A DNA stretch of 64,000 nucleotides from Nanchangia anserum (GTDB lineage: Bacteria > Actinomycetota > Actinomycetes > Actinomycetales > Actinomycetaceae). Below, piece by piece: positions 48,186 to 58,731 of the stretch (positions are counted from its first letter, which is position 1; every line of letters starts with the position of its first letter). A program made the translations under genes and the position numbers. The stretch is taken from assembly GCF_015240065.1 (NCBI RefSeq), contig NZ_CP060506.1, positions 124,001 to 188,000 on the forward strand. Direction: 5' to 3'. The notes beneath the pieces are model-generated. The model was not told where the DNA came from and made no database searches. It saw nothing but the letters and a program-made list of their open reading frames with translations.

Positions 48186-50137
48186 TCGTTAAAGAACTAC
48201 GCACCGCCTGGCCCGAAGACCTCATCGCCTACCTCGTCGGGCCCGGACACCACAACGAACACCACGACCCCACACTCATTGCCGCAGACGCCGGCACCCA
48301 ACACCACTGGGGCATCGACACACCCCTCACCCCGGCTATGGCTACAGACCTTAACCAAGCCATCACCGGACACCTCGACGACCTCGACCAACTGCCCACC
48401 TACATCTCTAAGCGCACCAGTAAAGACGACATCGCCACCCGCAAGCGCCAACCCTGGCGTGCCTCCCACATCGTCCTCTCAGCCGCGCCCACCGACGGGC
48501 AACTCGATAACTCCACGTGGCGAATGATCGTCAACCACCTATTCGAGAAAGCCGGGATCATCGACGACGCCGGGCACAGCGAATACAAATGGGCCGCCAT
48601 CAACCACGGTGCTTCACAAGGCAACGGGCTCTCCCACATCCACGTTGTCATCGCCTCTACCTCACTGGCAGGCCGCCGCCTCCCCACACGCAACGACATG
48701 TATCAGCGCCTACAAGCCGCCGCGCTCGACACCGAAAAGACCTTCGGCCTCTACGTCATCACCTCACGCGAAAAACACACCGCCACACGCGGCTACACTC
48801 ACCGCGACTACGCCCACACCCTGCACTCGCGCCCGGTACGCGACGAACTCAAGCGCCGACTAGTCGCCGCCGCCTATGCGTCTAAGAGCGAGACAGAATA
48901 CTTTGCGCGCCTACGCAGCCTAGGCGTCGACTTCATCCCGCGCTGGAAGAAGGGCACCTCGCTCACGCGCGGTGACCTTGCGTTGGCCGGCTACGCCGTC
49001 AAGCTCGCCGAACAACCAGACGGGCCGTGGTATGCCGCCGGCAAGATCTCGAAAACCCTCACCCTGCCCAACCTCCGCCACGACCATGCATGGTCCACCG
49101 AGGCGGCAGACCTGATGGAAGCAGCCATCGAGATCACCCGCCGCAAGAGCGCACAAATCGGGCCCGACCATCTCCACACCCACACACCCCAACCCACCTC
49201 TACACTCACCGACGAATGGAACAGCGTACGCGAACACATGCGCGGCCTCACCCACGACGACCCCGCGTGGGTCGACATCACCCGCCAATACGCCTCCAGC
49301 CTCTACGCCCTGTCCACACAGCTAGAGAAAGACAAGCCCGGCAAGCTCTACGACGCCGCCGACGCGTTGTACAAAACCACTGAGTACACGCGTACCCACG
49401 GACGCGGCCGACCCTTCGAGGTCAACGCGTGGCAACGCGCTACCGGGTTCCTCATCGCTTCCAAGGGCCACGATTCCCACGAATTCGAGACCAAACGAAT
49501 GACCAGACTCATGAGGGCCGCCACCCACACCATGTGGGCCGAGCAGGTTGTGCCCGACCAAAAGAAGAAACTCTCCGCAGCACTACGCAGCCTCAACGAC
49601 GTACACGCCCACTACAAAGCCCAAGCCCAAGCACGTAAGAACCTCGAGGGCACACAAACCCAAATCAACCGCGACCAAGAACCCACCATGCGCGACCTAT
49701 TGGCACCCGAGATGCGAAAAGGCATCGTCCTCATCGGCGACATCCGCGCACCCGAGTACGCCCACGCCTACAACATTCACCTATACCACGGGGTAAACCC
49801 CACCATCGTCAGGGCCGCAGACCCCGCAGTCATCGACTGGGTCCGCGCCAACCACGGCATAGGCGCCACTGGGCACCCCGTCCTCCTCTACGACGGGCAA
49901 TTCCAATACCACCGCACCACCCTCTCCGGCATCCGCGAAGTAGTCCGCAAAGCCAAACGCGACGGCTACTGGAGTCAGGACAACATCGACCGCTACTACT
50001 ACAACACCAACACGACCCCACCCAGCAACAGCCGACCCGTCACACCCGACAACGACGACACCCACACCTGGGACACCTACCAGCCCGACCACACCACCAC
50101 CCACGACCACGGCTACGGGTATGGGCCAGGTATGTGA
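48182..50137 (+). CDS. Conjugative relaxase (MobA/VirD2-like nuclease)
   Basis: A 651-residue protein. The N-terminal relaxase domain (~1-230) shows LIAYLVGPGHHNEHHDP, RASHIVLSAAPTDG and NHGASQGNGLSHIHVVIAST, whose HIH corresponds to the metal-binding motif III. KRTSKDD/TYIS near residue 80 includes a Tyr that may be catalytic, but this placement is uncertain. A linker and helical C-terminal part (~330-600) follow, ending in a Thr/Asp/His-rich tail. Translation is coupled to mobC. It nicks oriT, stays bound to the 5' end and pilots the strand to the VirD4-like ATPase encoded 5-7 kb downstream on the other strand. Confidence 0.86.
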   Translation: MIVKELRTAWPEDLIAYLVGPGHHNEHHDPTLIAADAGTQHHWGIDTPLTPAMATDLNQAITGHLDDLDQLPTYISKRTSKDDIATRKRQPWRASHIVLSAAPTDGQLDNSTWRMIVNHLFEKAGIIDDAGHSEYKWAAINHGASQGNGLSHIHVVIASTSLAGRRLPTRNDMYQRLQAAALDTEKTFGLYVITSREKHTATRGYTHRDYAHTLHSRPVRDELKRRLVAAAYASKSETEYFARLRSLGVDFIPRWKKGTSLTRGDLALAGYAVKLAEQPDGPWYAAGKISKTLTLPNLRHDHAWSTEAADLMEAAIEITRRKSAQIGPDHLHTHTPQPTSTLTDEWNSVREHMRGLTHDDPAWVDITRQYASSLYALSTQLEKDKPGKLYDAADALYKTTEYTRTHGRGRPFEVNAWQRATGFLIASKGHDSHEFETKRMTRLMRAATHTMWAEQVVPDQKKKLSAALRSLNDVHAHYKAQAQARKNLEGTQTQINRDQEPTMRDLLAPEMRKGIVLIGDIRAPEYAHAYNIHLYHGVNPTIVRAADPAVIDWVRANHGIGATGHPVLLYDGQFQYHRTTLSGIREVVRKAKRDGYWSQDNIDRYYYNTNTTPPSNSRPVTPDNDDTHTWDTYQPDHTTTHDHGYGYGPGM

Positions 50138-50210
50138 GTGCGCACGGGCACATAACAAGACAACACACATTCATTAGCGCTACTTCTCTTAACGAAAGGC
50201 CACACACACC

Positions 50211-51431
50211 ATGACGACGTTCACCGGCGAACTCACCCACACCAGGCACAACAACACCGGCGAGTTAACCCACGCCGAGTGGACCATGCCAGGCGGCAGC
50301 CACTACCACCTCGACAACACCCCCGAGAGCGCGCGCCTAGCCTTCTACAACACCCACGGCCAACTCCACCGCGCCAACCTGCCCGCACTCTATACGTTTA
50401 ACCGGCCCATCAGCTTGTGGCGAGACCAACCAGACTTCTATGGGTGTGACGTCAAGACCGTCCAGTGGCACTGGAAGGACCAGCCACAAACGAAGCCACG
50501 CCGCCCCTATCTAGAACACGAACCAAACGTCTACCTACTCCCGACCAGCGTCCCACCCAACCTCGTTGTGCCTATGGCAGCCGGCATCTGGGACCTCGAT
50601 GACGCCATCACGTGGTGGACCCCGGACGCGTTCAATAACGCGTTAGGCGAGCAAATGCGCCTGACAGACACCCTCATCGTGCCAGTCGACCTTACCGACG
50701 TCGAGGGAATCACCAAGCTTGTCGAGAGCTTGAACGAACAAAAATATTACGGCATCGCTTTGGTCTACCCGGTGCTTGCCCCGGAAGAAAACTACATCCA
50801 CCATCTCGACAGTCACGGCGTTCCTACCCCCATGAGCGAACTGAAGAACACCGTGAGAAATGACCTTCGTACAATCCACCAGCTAGCAGACCAGGGAGTC
50901 TTCGCCCCCGTGCTATGGCGAAATCTGCCCGATGAGGGCTACGCCATCCACCAGTACCAATTCAGCGGGCCAGCGCAGACGCTCTATAGGCAGATTCGAC
51001 ACGGCGGCCACCCCGCTACCGCCGCCCGCATGATCGAACTTGCCCAGGCCAAGGCACTACCCGAACCAGACCAAGAATGGTTTGAACACGCCGAGCCCCG
51101 CTTGCGGCTCCAAGCCGAGCGCGACCCCGAGAAATGGGAAGACGCGATCTTGGCAGACGGCTACGTCGTCGTAGCCGAGGCATACGGCTCAACCGAAACC
51201 TATAACCACGAAGAAGAAGACATCAGATGGGCCGTAAATGCCCCCTACACCATCGCAGCCGGGACCACACGCGAGGCCGGCATCTACCACAATGGCCAGC
51301 CATATGACACGGGTAAACCCAGGCGCGCACCCCTTGGCCAGGCCGACACCCACACCGATACTCACACCGAGATCGAGACACACGACCACGAACTAATGAC
51401 CAGGCACGAAGGCGCGTCCCATGTCATCTAA
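50211..51431 (+). CDS. Element protein of unknown function (406 aa)
   Basis: A soluble acidic protein with many aromatic residues. The first ~100 residues contain HYHLDNTPESARLAFYNTHG and FNRPISLWRDQPDFYGCD. A middle part (~105-220) has VPPNLVVPMAAGIWDLDDAITW. The C-terminus has a His/Thr/Asp-rich repeat (ADTHTDTHTEIETHDHEL). AACGAAAGG is upstream. It overlaps the DUF4913 gene by 11 bases. No family is recognised; its place after the relaxase suggests a transfer or mobilisation accessory role. Confidence 0.6.
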   Translation: MTTFTGELTHTRHNNTGELTHAEWTMPGGSHYHLDNTPESARLAFYNTHGQLHRANLPALYTFNRPISLWRDQPDFYGCDVKTVQWHWKDQPQTKPRRPYLEHEPNVYLLPTSVPPNLVVPMAAGIWDLDDAITWWTPDAFNNALGEQMRLTDTLIVPVDLTDVEGITKLVESLNEQKYYGIALVYPVLAPEENYIHHLDSHGVPTPMSELKNTVRNDLRTIHQLADQGVFAPVLWRNLPDEGYAIHQYQFSGPAQTLYRQIRHGGHPATAARMIELAQAKALPEPDQEWFEHAEPRLRLQAERDPEKWEDAILADGYVVVAEAYGSTETYNHEEEDIRWAVNAPYTIAAGTTREAGIYHNGQPYDTGKPRRAPLGQADTHTDTHTEIETHDHELMTRHEGASHVI

Positions 51432-52167
51432 CACCCCTGACCACGCCGATGCGACAGGCGAGAGCGCCACGGCGCGCGACTATCCGCGTTTGCGTGTTAA
51501 GCGGCGCCGACGCAGACCACGCACCACCGACACACCCCAACCCCGCCGTAGCGATCAAGCCCCGGCGGGCCGGCACCGCGTCATTAACGCTAATACCCCA
51601 ACCCAACCAGACACCCGGCCCACACACCCAGGCCAGACGAAGCGAGATCAGCTATACCCCAAGCCTTCGTCTCGCCCCGAGACGGGAGAGACCCCGCTTA
51701 GCGGACCCCCAACACCCACAACCTATGCCGACCTGTTCGACTTCGTGGCTCACGCGGTCCTGGCATGGTGGGACCGGCCAGCCGATTCAGCGAACTTCGT
51801 ATGGTGTGAACAATGGTGGAAACACCCCGAAGCCGTACGCCGGCTAGAAGCCTTGTGGCGTGTCTTCGAGATCAACTACGCCACCCGCGCCAGGCATAAA
51901 GACCTCGACTGGCTACGCACCTTCGACTACCACATGAACGTCCTCACCGACCCGGCAGCAGGCACATTTAGGCGTTGCCGTAAAGGGCACGTCGAGGAAA
52001 CCTACTTCCAGCCCCTCACCTGGCCACCCCCGTATTGGTTCGCGCCCCACCGGTGGAAAGTTGGGGCCGACGACACCATCGCCCTTGTCAAGCGGCTACC
52101 AGCCAGCCTCAATGACTTGGCTGAACAAGAACTCAACAACAACCCCGACATGAAAGTCGACTACTAA
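51421..52167 (+). CDS. DUF4913-domain protein
   Basis: A 248-residue protein with a basic, disordered N-terminus (LRVKRRRRRPRTTDTPQPRR, ~23-42) and a C-terminal DUF4913-like domain (~110-225): FVWCEQWWKHPEAVRRLEAL, WRVFEINYATR, WLRTFDYHMNVLTDPAAGTF and CRKGHVE. This domain is widespread in actinobacterial conjugative plasmids and ICEs, usually near transfer genes; its function is unknown. The basic tail may bind DNA. Confidence 0.78.
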   Translation: MSSNTPDHADATGESATARDYPRLRVKRRRRRPRTTDTPQPRRSDQAPAGRHRVINANTPTQPDTRPTHPGQTKRDQLYPKPSSRPETGETPLSGPPTPTTYADLFDFVAHAVLAWWDRPADSANFVWCEQWWKHPEAVRRLEALWRVFEINYATRARHKDLDWLRTFDYHMNVLTDPAAGTFRRCRKGHVEETYFQPLTWPPPYWFAPHRWKVGADDTIALVKRLPASLNDLAEQELNNNPDMKVDY

Positions 52168-52173
52168 CCCACT

Positions 52174-53342
52174 ATGTACGCCACAATTACCGAGACCCCC
52201 ACTGGGTTTGGATGCACCCTGCAAGACCACCCGACCACGCTAGCCCCCTCGATCACGACCCCGCCCGAACTCATCCACACCCTCCTCACCCTCGCCGCCA
52301 ACCTTTCCGACACCATCACCACCGACTGCCCCGGCCCGGCAGGCATGATCCGCTACTATCTCCACCCAGACGGCTCCGTCGAATCAGACACCAACCCGAG
52401 GGAAACCACCCCCACACCCGCACCCGATGGTTGGCAACAAGCCGCCACAGCCCTAGGCATCACCCCACACGCCCCCGCTAGCGACGGCATTAACACCGCT
52501 AGTGACGCGGCCACTACCAAGCTCTTGCCCACTCAACACACCACACCCGCCCAGCCCTCGACGACACCGCCAGCGCTAGAGGCGACCTGGCAGACCCCGC
52601 CAAGCGACATGCCCGAGTACACGCCAGCCGCCAAGGCCAGCACGGTTAAGAAGATCGCGGCAGCAGCCGTGGGAGGCCTCGCTATCGCCGGGGTTATCGC
52701 GGTTGGTGTCCTCACCTTGACCCCACAGGCGGACTCCACACCCAAGACCCCGACAGTCGCGGCATCTAGCGCCAGGTTGGGGCCAGTGCACGCGGTAACT
52801 ACGTGTGTTACCCGGGCAAAGACGGGAAGGGGTTGACCTGTCAAGGCATGAACGACCACGCCCAAACCGGCGACACGAACATCTCCGAGAGTGCCACCAG
52901 CCAGATCAGTGCGTTTAACGGCAAGAAGATCACCGCCTTGTCAACCGCGACCGCTAGTGCGTGTGCGGCAAGCGGAGGCACGGTTGTGTGTTGGGGTAAT
53001 TCCCTTACCGAAGACAAACCCACCCCGCCCACACCTGTGGAGGGCATCACCACAAAGACCCCCATCACCTCGCTAAGTGTGGGAGTCGATCACGCGTGCG
53101 CATCGAACGGGACGAGCGTGTGGTGTTGGGGCCAAAACACCCTTGGCCAAACCACCTCCACCACCCCCGCCGCGGCACTTGTGAAACTGCCTGCCCACAA
53201 GCCGATCAGTGAACTGGCCACCGACGGCTACACCACCTACGCCACATGCAGCGACGGGGCGATTATCGGTTGGGGTAATAACGGCTATCACCAACTACCC
53301 GCCACCGGTCCCACCGCGCCACCCACCGTCCTCAACCCCTAG
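52174..53342 (+). CDS. Membrane-anchored RCC1-like beta-propeller protein with a frameshift
   Basis: The first frame (to ~52795) gives a cytosolic part (~1-150) with a conserved FGCTLQDHPTTLAPSI start, then one transmembrane helix (VKKIAAAAVGGLAIAGVIAVGVLTL, in parts, ~168-190). The second frame continues YVCYPGKDGKGLTCQGMNDH and RCC1-type repeats (CAASGGTVVCWGNS, HACASNGTSVWCWGQNTLGQ, YATCSDGAIIGWGNNGYHQL). A one-base lesion near 52795 joins them to a ~390-residue protein with an external propeller of paired Cys and W-G motifs. It may act at the cell surface in mating contact, which is speculation. Confidence 0.7.
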
Positions 53343-53410
53343 CGTGTGCGCACCCGCGCATTCCCTAGTGACCATATTGGCCCGTTCTCAAAGACAAGGA
53401 CTATTAAGAG

Positions 53411-53980
53411 ATGAAGAACCTGTCCCACTCACTCGCCGTGTTCGCGCTCACCGCGACCATCACCGGCGCGCTAACCGTCCCGGCCTACACGGCCACCCTC
53501 ACCCCCGAGGGCGACCAGCCCGGCACGCGTATTGCGGCCAGTGACACCACCGACCCGGCCCCTGATCCTGCACCCACACCCGGCACGGGCACCACCACCC
53601 CAGCACCCAACCCCGACCCTGACCCGGCCCCAGCCCCCGAACCAGAACCGACCCCCGAGCCGGCTCCCAAGCCTGAGCCCTCCACACCCACCACCGGAAA
53701 CACCGGCAATACCGGGAACACCGGCACCGTGACACAGCCGGCCCGCCCCACCACGAACACCTCGAATCGAGTTCACGCCTACACGCCGACCCGTGGCACC
53801 AACCAGGCGACCCGGCAGGTGTACGTGCCCGCACGTGGCACCCAGTTGGCCGAGACGGGCGTGACCTCGTACACGTTCCCGCTCCTTGCCGCAGCCGGTA
53901 CCTCCATCGTGCTTGGTGCGGGCGTGAGCGCTTATGCGCGCACGCGCGGACACGGACGCCACAAGGCACCCACCGCCTAA
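53411..53980 (+). CDS. Pro/Thr/Glu-rich stalk protein with LAxTG sortase signal
   Basis: A 189-residue surface protein: signal peptide (~1-27, FALTATITGALTVPAYT), an extended Pro/Asp/Glu/Thr stalk (~45-115, with DPDPAPAPEPEPTPEP), a short basic part with two VxxRGTQ-like units, then QLAETGV, a hydrophobic helix and RTRGHGRHKAPTA. The LAxTG signal matches that of the adhesin at 36279, so the same host sortase (class E type) probably anchors both. The AAGGA before the start is spaced 11 bases. Possibly a cell-wall spacer or pilus-like component for conjugation. Confidence 0.8.
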   Translation: MKNLSHSLAVFALTATITGALTVPAYTATLTPEGDQPGTRIAASDTTDPAPDPAPTPGTGTTTPAPNPDPDPAPAPEPEPTPEPAPKPEPSTPTTGNTGNTGNTGTVTQPARPTTNTSNRVHAYTPTRGTNQATRQVYVPARGTQLAETGVTSYTFPLLAAAGTSIVLGAGVSAYARTRGHGRHKAPTA

Positions 53981-53996
53981 CCACCACCACACGCAG

Positions 53997-54040
53997 GAAG
54001 GGCGCGTCCTCGCATCGATCGATGCGAGGACGCGCCCTTC
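53997..54040. terminator. Perfect 44-bp palindrome between converging operons
   Basis: GAAGGGCGCGTCCTCGCA at the left and its exact complement at the right, without any unpaired centre (22-bp arms), followed by TTATA. It lies between the rightward stalk gene and the leftward secretion operon and probably ends transcription in both directions. Confidence 0.75.
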
Positions 54041-54296
54041 TTATAGGCAACACATCCCCCCGCACATGCGGGGGTGTGGGGGGGGGATACACGTGTGCCC
54101 GGGGCATCCGTTTACCCCGGGCACACAACACGAAAGTGGTTCTAGTCGAAAAGATCCGCCCCAACCTTGCTCACCCAATTACTAGCAAGGCACTCGAATC
54201 TCCCCACATCACGCGACGCGTCCATGAACCAAACGCGTCACGTGCAGCCGGCCCAACCATAACCGGCTGTGACTAGAACCGGACTCGACACCTAGT
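54041..54296. other. Intergenic region with a second hairpin
   Basis: Holds a GC hairpin with 12-bp arms (54093-54104 and 54115-54126) and, before it, a CCCCCGCA/TGCGGGGG hairpin and a G9 run. No gene seen. Confidence 0.5.
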
Positions 54297-55290
54297 CTAG
54301 CCCATATTTGTGTGCGTGTGCGTGTTCAGGCGCGCGTGTTCCACCGTTTGGGTGTGTTCATGGGTAGCAGCAGCCGCCTTGTGGCCTTCCACATCATTGA
54401 ACGGGGCACCCTCGTGGGCACCCATCGCCACATTCACCCGATGATTCACCCCAGGCCGCAGCGGCGACGATTCGCCGCGATAGCGCTCACTATCGGGCGG
54501 GACCATCGAGGCCTTAACCGCGAGGGCACCGACCATAGCCTCACCAGCTACCTCACGCCCATCTCGACGCGCGCTCCCATCGCGTGAGGCCCGCTCGGGC
54601 TCGCGCTCAGTGTGGGCCGCCTCCTCTGCCGGTTGCTCTTCATTAAGAGTATTACTCTTAACCGACTCACTGGCCTGGCTAGCCTTCCGCGTCTTCTCCT
54701 CTTCTTCCGCCACCTTGTCCGTGGTGTGGGTGGAGTGATCGTGCTCGTCGACGACGGGGCCTTCCTGAGCCGCCTTCGCCGTCTTCGCCTTGCCCGTGGC
54801 GTCCTTCTTCACCCGCGGCGTCCCCATTGACGGGGTTGGCGGTCTCGTATTCTTTAGCGGCGGTATCGAAACGCTCCCGCCACTGCCTAGCCGCCTCCCG
54901 ATCGCTCTTCTCAATCGTGTTAAAGACCTTGTCCCACTCCTCACGCGACCCACCAGCCGCCACATGCGCGCGGCCTTGTTCGAGCAAATCGCCTAACTCA
55001 TCCCCGGCGGCTATCTCCTTAGCCACCTCGGGGTCATTGAGCTTCTTCATCGCGGCCTCGACCTTGCGGCGCAGCCCGGCAGTCATGCGCTCCCCACGCT
55101 TGGTCTGCCTATCGGCTCTCGCCTCGGCAGCTTTAAGCGCGTTCTCCTCACGCCTGGCCCGCTCCCTGGCCCACGCCAGTTCAGTCAACACCGAATACGC
55201 CACGTGACTTGTCCGGTTGACCGCTTCGGTAACCGTCGCGGTAGCCTCACCAACACTCGTCGATGCCTCATCCGTGCTATGTCCATCCAT
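54297..55290 (-). CDS. Helical, charged protein at the end of the secretion operon, with a frameshift
   Basis: From ATG 55290 the first frame encodes a long charged helical region (~residues 30-150: ELAWARERARREENALKAAE, GLRRKVEAAMKKLNDPEVAK). Near 54830, at a GGGG run, the frame changes to GTPRVKKDATGKAKTAKAAQ, a low-complexity Lys/Glu/Thr region and a His/Thr tail ending at 54297. The whole protein is ~331 residues, soluble, probably partly coiled-coil. It is the last gene after the VirD4-like coupling ATPase. No family is recognised; a substrate adaptor or secreted effector is possible. Confidence 0.62.
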
Positions 55291-55320
55291 GCTTAATCTC
55301 TCCTCACCCTCGCCCCTTTG

Positions 55321-57158
55321 TTAGGGCTGGCCAATCCTGATTCCCTCACGCGGGGTAAACGACACCGGCCCCGCGCCCCCATCCACCTCTGCCTCTACAA
55401 CGGGGATCGGGTTGAGACGGCGAGCAGGCTTCTGGCCAACCTCGCCACCATAGGGACGCGACCAATAGGGGACCGTGTTAACCAACAACGGCTCCTCACC
55501 AGATGCCAACATCACCATGTAGCCACGCGGGATAGCCGCCAAGTCCGCGGCACTGAAAATGTCTTCCTTCGACACCTGCCGCGAACTCGACACACCCGGG
55601 GAGTGTGCCGAGGTTGACACCGAGACGTGTTGAGTCCAAAACTCCCCAACCAGTTGCGACAGGCTCCGCAAGAACTCGACCTCAGACGAACCCCCGCCAT
55701 AACACTTCGTTGTCGCCGCCGACCACATCGCATCCATCGACTCCTTACCCCACACATTGCGACCTTGGGCATAGGACTGAAGGATCGTGGCCAACACGAT
55801 GCCACGCGAGCCATAGTGGGAATACATCTTCGGCAACGCACCCCACCGGCACACGTTCGCCGCCTCATCGAGTACCGCATATAACGGCACATCCAGACGC
55901 CCATGAGGTAGTGTCGCCGCGATCGTCTCGGCTGTACGCGTCACCGCGACAGTAAGCGCCGTAATGTATTGCGGACACTCCTTCGCCGAGTTCTCCGCCG
56001 ACAACATGAACAACGTCTGCGGACGCCGCACCTGGCCGGGGATAAGTTGGCACCCGAGCGCACGAACGCCTCAATATCGAACGCCTCACGCCCAGGACTA
56101 GGCCTGATCCAATCCGTGATCTCATCAAACAAGAACACGTTGGCAAACGATGAGGCCTCCCCGAAGTAGCCATCACGCTGTTGTGGGTTGGTCTGATAGA
56201 TCCCGCGCAAATACCGTTCCAACCCCATATCCCCGCTCTCACGCAAGATGCGCAGCGGGGTTTGATCCGATTGGTCCGCTAACCAGTCACGCACCGCGTC
56301 AATACCCGCCCCCGAGCGCGAGGCGGCCAGGAACAGGCCGGCCAACAGGTTACGGCCCATCTCGCGGAAAAATCCCGCGTTCGTCGCATCGCCCCCACCC
56401 GGTTTGCAATCCATGAACACCGTCGCGATCTCCATCGCGCGTTCAGCAGAGTTGATATAGCCGATCATGTCCCAATACCACGTCGGCGGCTCACCCGAGA
56501 TCCCTTGCGGATCAAACACCCACACCCGCCCACGCTTGGCCCGAATCGCGCGCGGCAGATCGACAATGTCGCGCTTATTCGAGGTAGCCAACACCGACCC
56601 GGGCGCTTCACAAATCATCGGGACCGCTAGCGACGTCGTCTTGCCCACACGCGGCCCACAAATCGCCAATAGACCATCCTCGCAGTCCATATAGACCTTC
56701 TCGCGTGACTTCACGGTCTCTGCCAACCAAAACCCCGAAGACGACGCATCCAACCCAAAGCGTGCCCCCTTAGCGACCACTTGGGTAAAGGACACACGCG
56801 AGGCCGGGGTCACCTCACCCATCAAGTCCGCCGCCCGCTCCATACGGGTACGTTGATGCTTCTTCGCCCGCGCCACCCTTCGCCGCCGCCGCGACACCAC
56901 CCACAACACACCTGTACTGACACAAAAGAGTGCGAGGATGCCTTCGCACACACTGGCCTGCCACACCCACGGCACCCCGCCACTAAGAGCGGCGAATATG
57001 AAACCGGGTACCGAGTCGAAGGTGTAGCCAGCCCAGGCCAGGCCCAGGCGCCACGGCACCAACACGACCAGGGCGATTAAGAGTACAACCGCTAACACAA
57101 TGAGGGCGGCATAAGACTCTAGGCCCCGACTCGCCCGCCGGGAGCGTTCCGTATCCAC
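55321..57158 (-). CDS. VirD4/TraG-type type IV coupling ATPase, with a frameshift
   Basis: From GTG 57158 (1 base after the VirB4 stop), two transmembrane helices (~15-40 and ~65-85) are followed by an ATPase domain: CGPRVGKTTSLAVPMICE (Walker A, ~175) and GRVWVFDPQGISGEPPTWYW. Near 56040, in a CCCC run, the frame changes to GQVRRPQTLFMLSAENSAKE, then PLYAVLDEAANVCRWG (Walker B), YGSRGIVLATILQSYAQG and CYGGGSSEVEFLRSLSQLVG. The joined protein is ~612 residues, normal for actinobacterial coupling proteins. It links the relaxase-DNA complex to the channel and drives export with ATP. Confidence 0.87.
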
Positions 57159-57159
57159 G

Positions 57160-58731
57160 CTAGCCACGGCGGTGTCTCGCGCTCGTCGTGTTCGACCAAC
57201 GCTTATTCGTATCGTTGAGCGCGAGTTCGGCTTGGGTGAGACGAACTTGGAAGGGGATACCGGGGCGCTCACCAACCTTGATAAGGAACTTTCCCCGCCC
57301 AGGCGGGGGAGCATCGTGGCCTAGATCGTTATTCCATGAGGGCGGATTCGTCCACGACGCCAGCGTGGCTTGTTCCTTACCCGACATCGGCACCACCGAC
57401 GTCAACTGTGGCATTTCATTAGCCGGCAGCCCGCCAGAGATCACCATGCCCGAGCGCTCAACGAACCCGCACGCCTTCATCCGGTCCTCCTCATTGGGTA
57501 GCGCCATGAGGTCCTTCATCGTGTGGGTACACATCGCCTGCCCCACCCCACGCGTGCGATTAAGCCGGGTCAACTCATCAATACGATCCACCATGCCCTG
57601 CCCAGCCCGCAGGATCCGCCACAACTCGTCCATAACAATGAAGTAGTGGCGTTGAGGCATAAGCGAGGCGTCTTGGAGGACTTGGGCGAGATTGACTTGG
57701 GCAAACCCATAGGACCAACACGTCAACAACACCGCCCCCAACACGTCGTTAGACTGCCGATCCAGATCAGACACGTCGAAGACGACGGGGCGGTCTAGAC
57801 GCATCGGTGTGGTTGTGTGATGGCCAAACAATTGCGCCCACCGATCCGTCAACAGGGCCAACAATGACGCCTGTAACTGATCCGTGGCGGCCCGATAGGC
57901 CCGAGCATCCCCACGCGAGAGTGCCACCGCGTCGCAGGCGTCAGGGTGAGAATCAATCACCGCCACCACATCAGACAGCAGCGGTGTTCCACTCCCGCGC
58001 GTATTCCACACATCGAGGGCACGCGAGATAATCGCTTCCTCGCGATCACTCACCGGTTGGTTACGCCGCACCACCTGTAACAGGGCCAACACCATCTGGA
58101 GTTGACGTGCCTTGCCTTCACCGATCAGTGCTTCACGCTCACGCCCACTTAACTTCCCGGCCACCGCGTCAACGTCGCCCACATCGAGCGGGTTTAACAC
58201 GTCGCGGCCAGACCCCAGCGAGATCACCTGGCCACCCAGGGCACGCACCAAGTCCACATAGTCCGGTTTGGTATCGCCCAAGATTAGCGGTAGCGTCCCA
58301 AACGCCGACAACCCCAGGCACATGCGCCTCAACAGGGTGGATTTACCCAGGCCGGGACGGCCCAGCACGAACGCGGAGGGGTTAGAGATCAAGTTCGCGG
58401 ATTCAAACCACGTAATAGGGTCACAACACACCGTCGACCCGTCCCCAGTCTGACCCAACGGGACACCGTGGGCCGGTGCACCCAAGCCTGTTGCGAACGG
58501 CCACAACCCACACGCTTGCACTGTGGTTGCTCGCCACTTCGGTACATCAGTCATAAATGACGCCCGGCCACTCCACGCACCACCCCATCCCATGCGTGGC
58601 GGTGTTGCCGCGTCCTCAGCACGCCGAGCCGCCCGCTTAGCCGCTTCCTCGGCACGCCTGGCCTCGGCTTGGCGTTGGGCATAGGTCGATACCGAACGAT
58701 GAGCACCACGGCGGGACTTGCGAAGCCTCAT
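57160..58731 (-). CDS. VirB4-type conjugation ATPase
   Basis: A 523-residue cytosolic ATPase. Walker A FVLGRPGLGKSTLLRRM lies near residue 122, GDTKPDYVDLVRALGG follows, Walker B HYFIVMDELWRIL is near ~357-369, then RGVGQAMCTHTMKDLMALPN and GFVERSGMVISGGLP. The ~150 N-terminal residues of classical VirB4 are replaced by a short charged helix (QRQAEARRAEEAAKRAARRA), the usual form in actinobacteria, where the SCO6880-like protein before it may provide the rest. The ATG overlaps that gene's stop (TGATG). It energises assembly of the channel. Confidence 0.86.
   Translation of the reverse strand: MRLRKSRRGAHRSVSTYAQRQAEARRAEEAAKRAARRAEDAATPPRMGWGGAWSGRASFMTDVPKWRATTVQACGLWPFATGLGAPAHGVPLGQTGDGSTVCCDPITWFESANLISNPSAFVLGRPGLGKSTLLRRMCLGLSAFGTLPLILGDTKPDYVDLVRALGGQVISLGSGRDVLNPLDVGDVDAVAGKLSGREREALIGEGKARQLQMVLALLQVVRRNQPVSDREEAIISRALDVWNTRGSGTPLLSDVVAVIDSHPDACDAVALSRGDARAYRAATDQLQASLLALLTDRWAQLFGHHTTTPMRLDRPVVFDVSDLDRQSNDVLGAVLLTCWSYGFAQVNLAQVLQDASLMPQRHYFIVMDELWRILRAGQGMVDRIDELTRLNRTRGVGQAMCTHTMKDLMALPNEEDRMKACGFVERSGMVISGGLPANEMPQLTSVVPMSGKEQATLASWTNPPSWNNDLGHDAPPPGRGKFLIKVGERPGIPFQVRLTQAELALNDTNKRWSNTTSARHRRG

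Noticed and set aside
54642-54660. TTAAGAGT-ATT-ACTCTTAA palindrome
   Set aside because: It lies inside a coding region of the leftward helical protein gene and has no partner copy, so I have no reason to call it regulatory.
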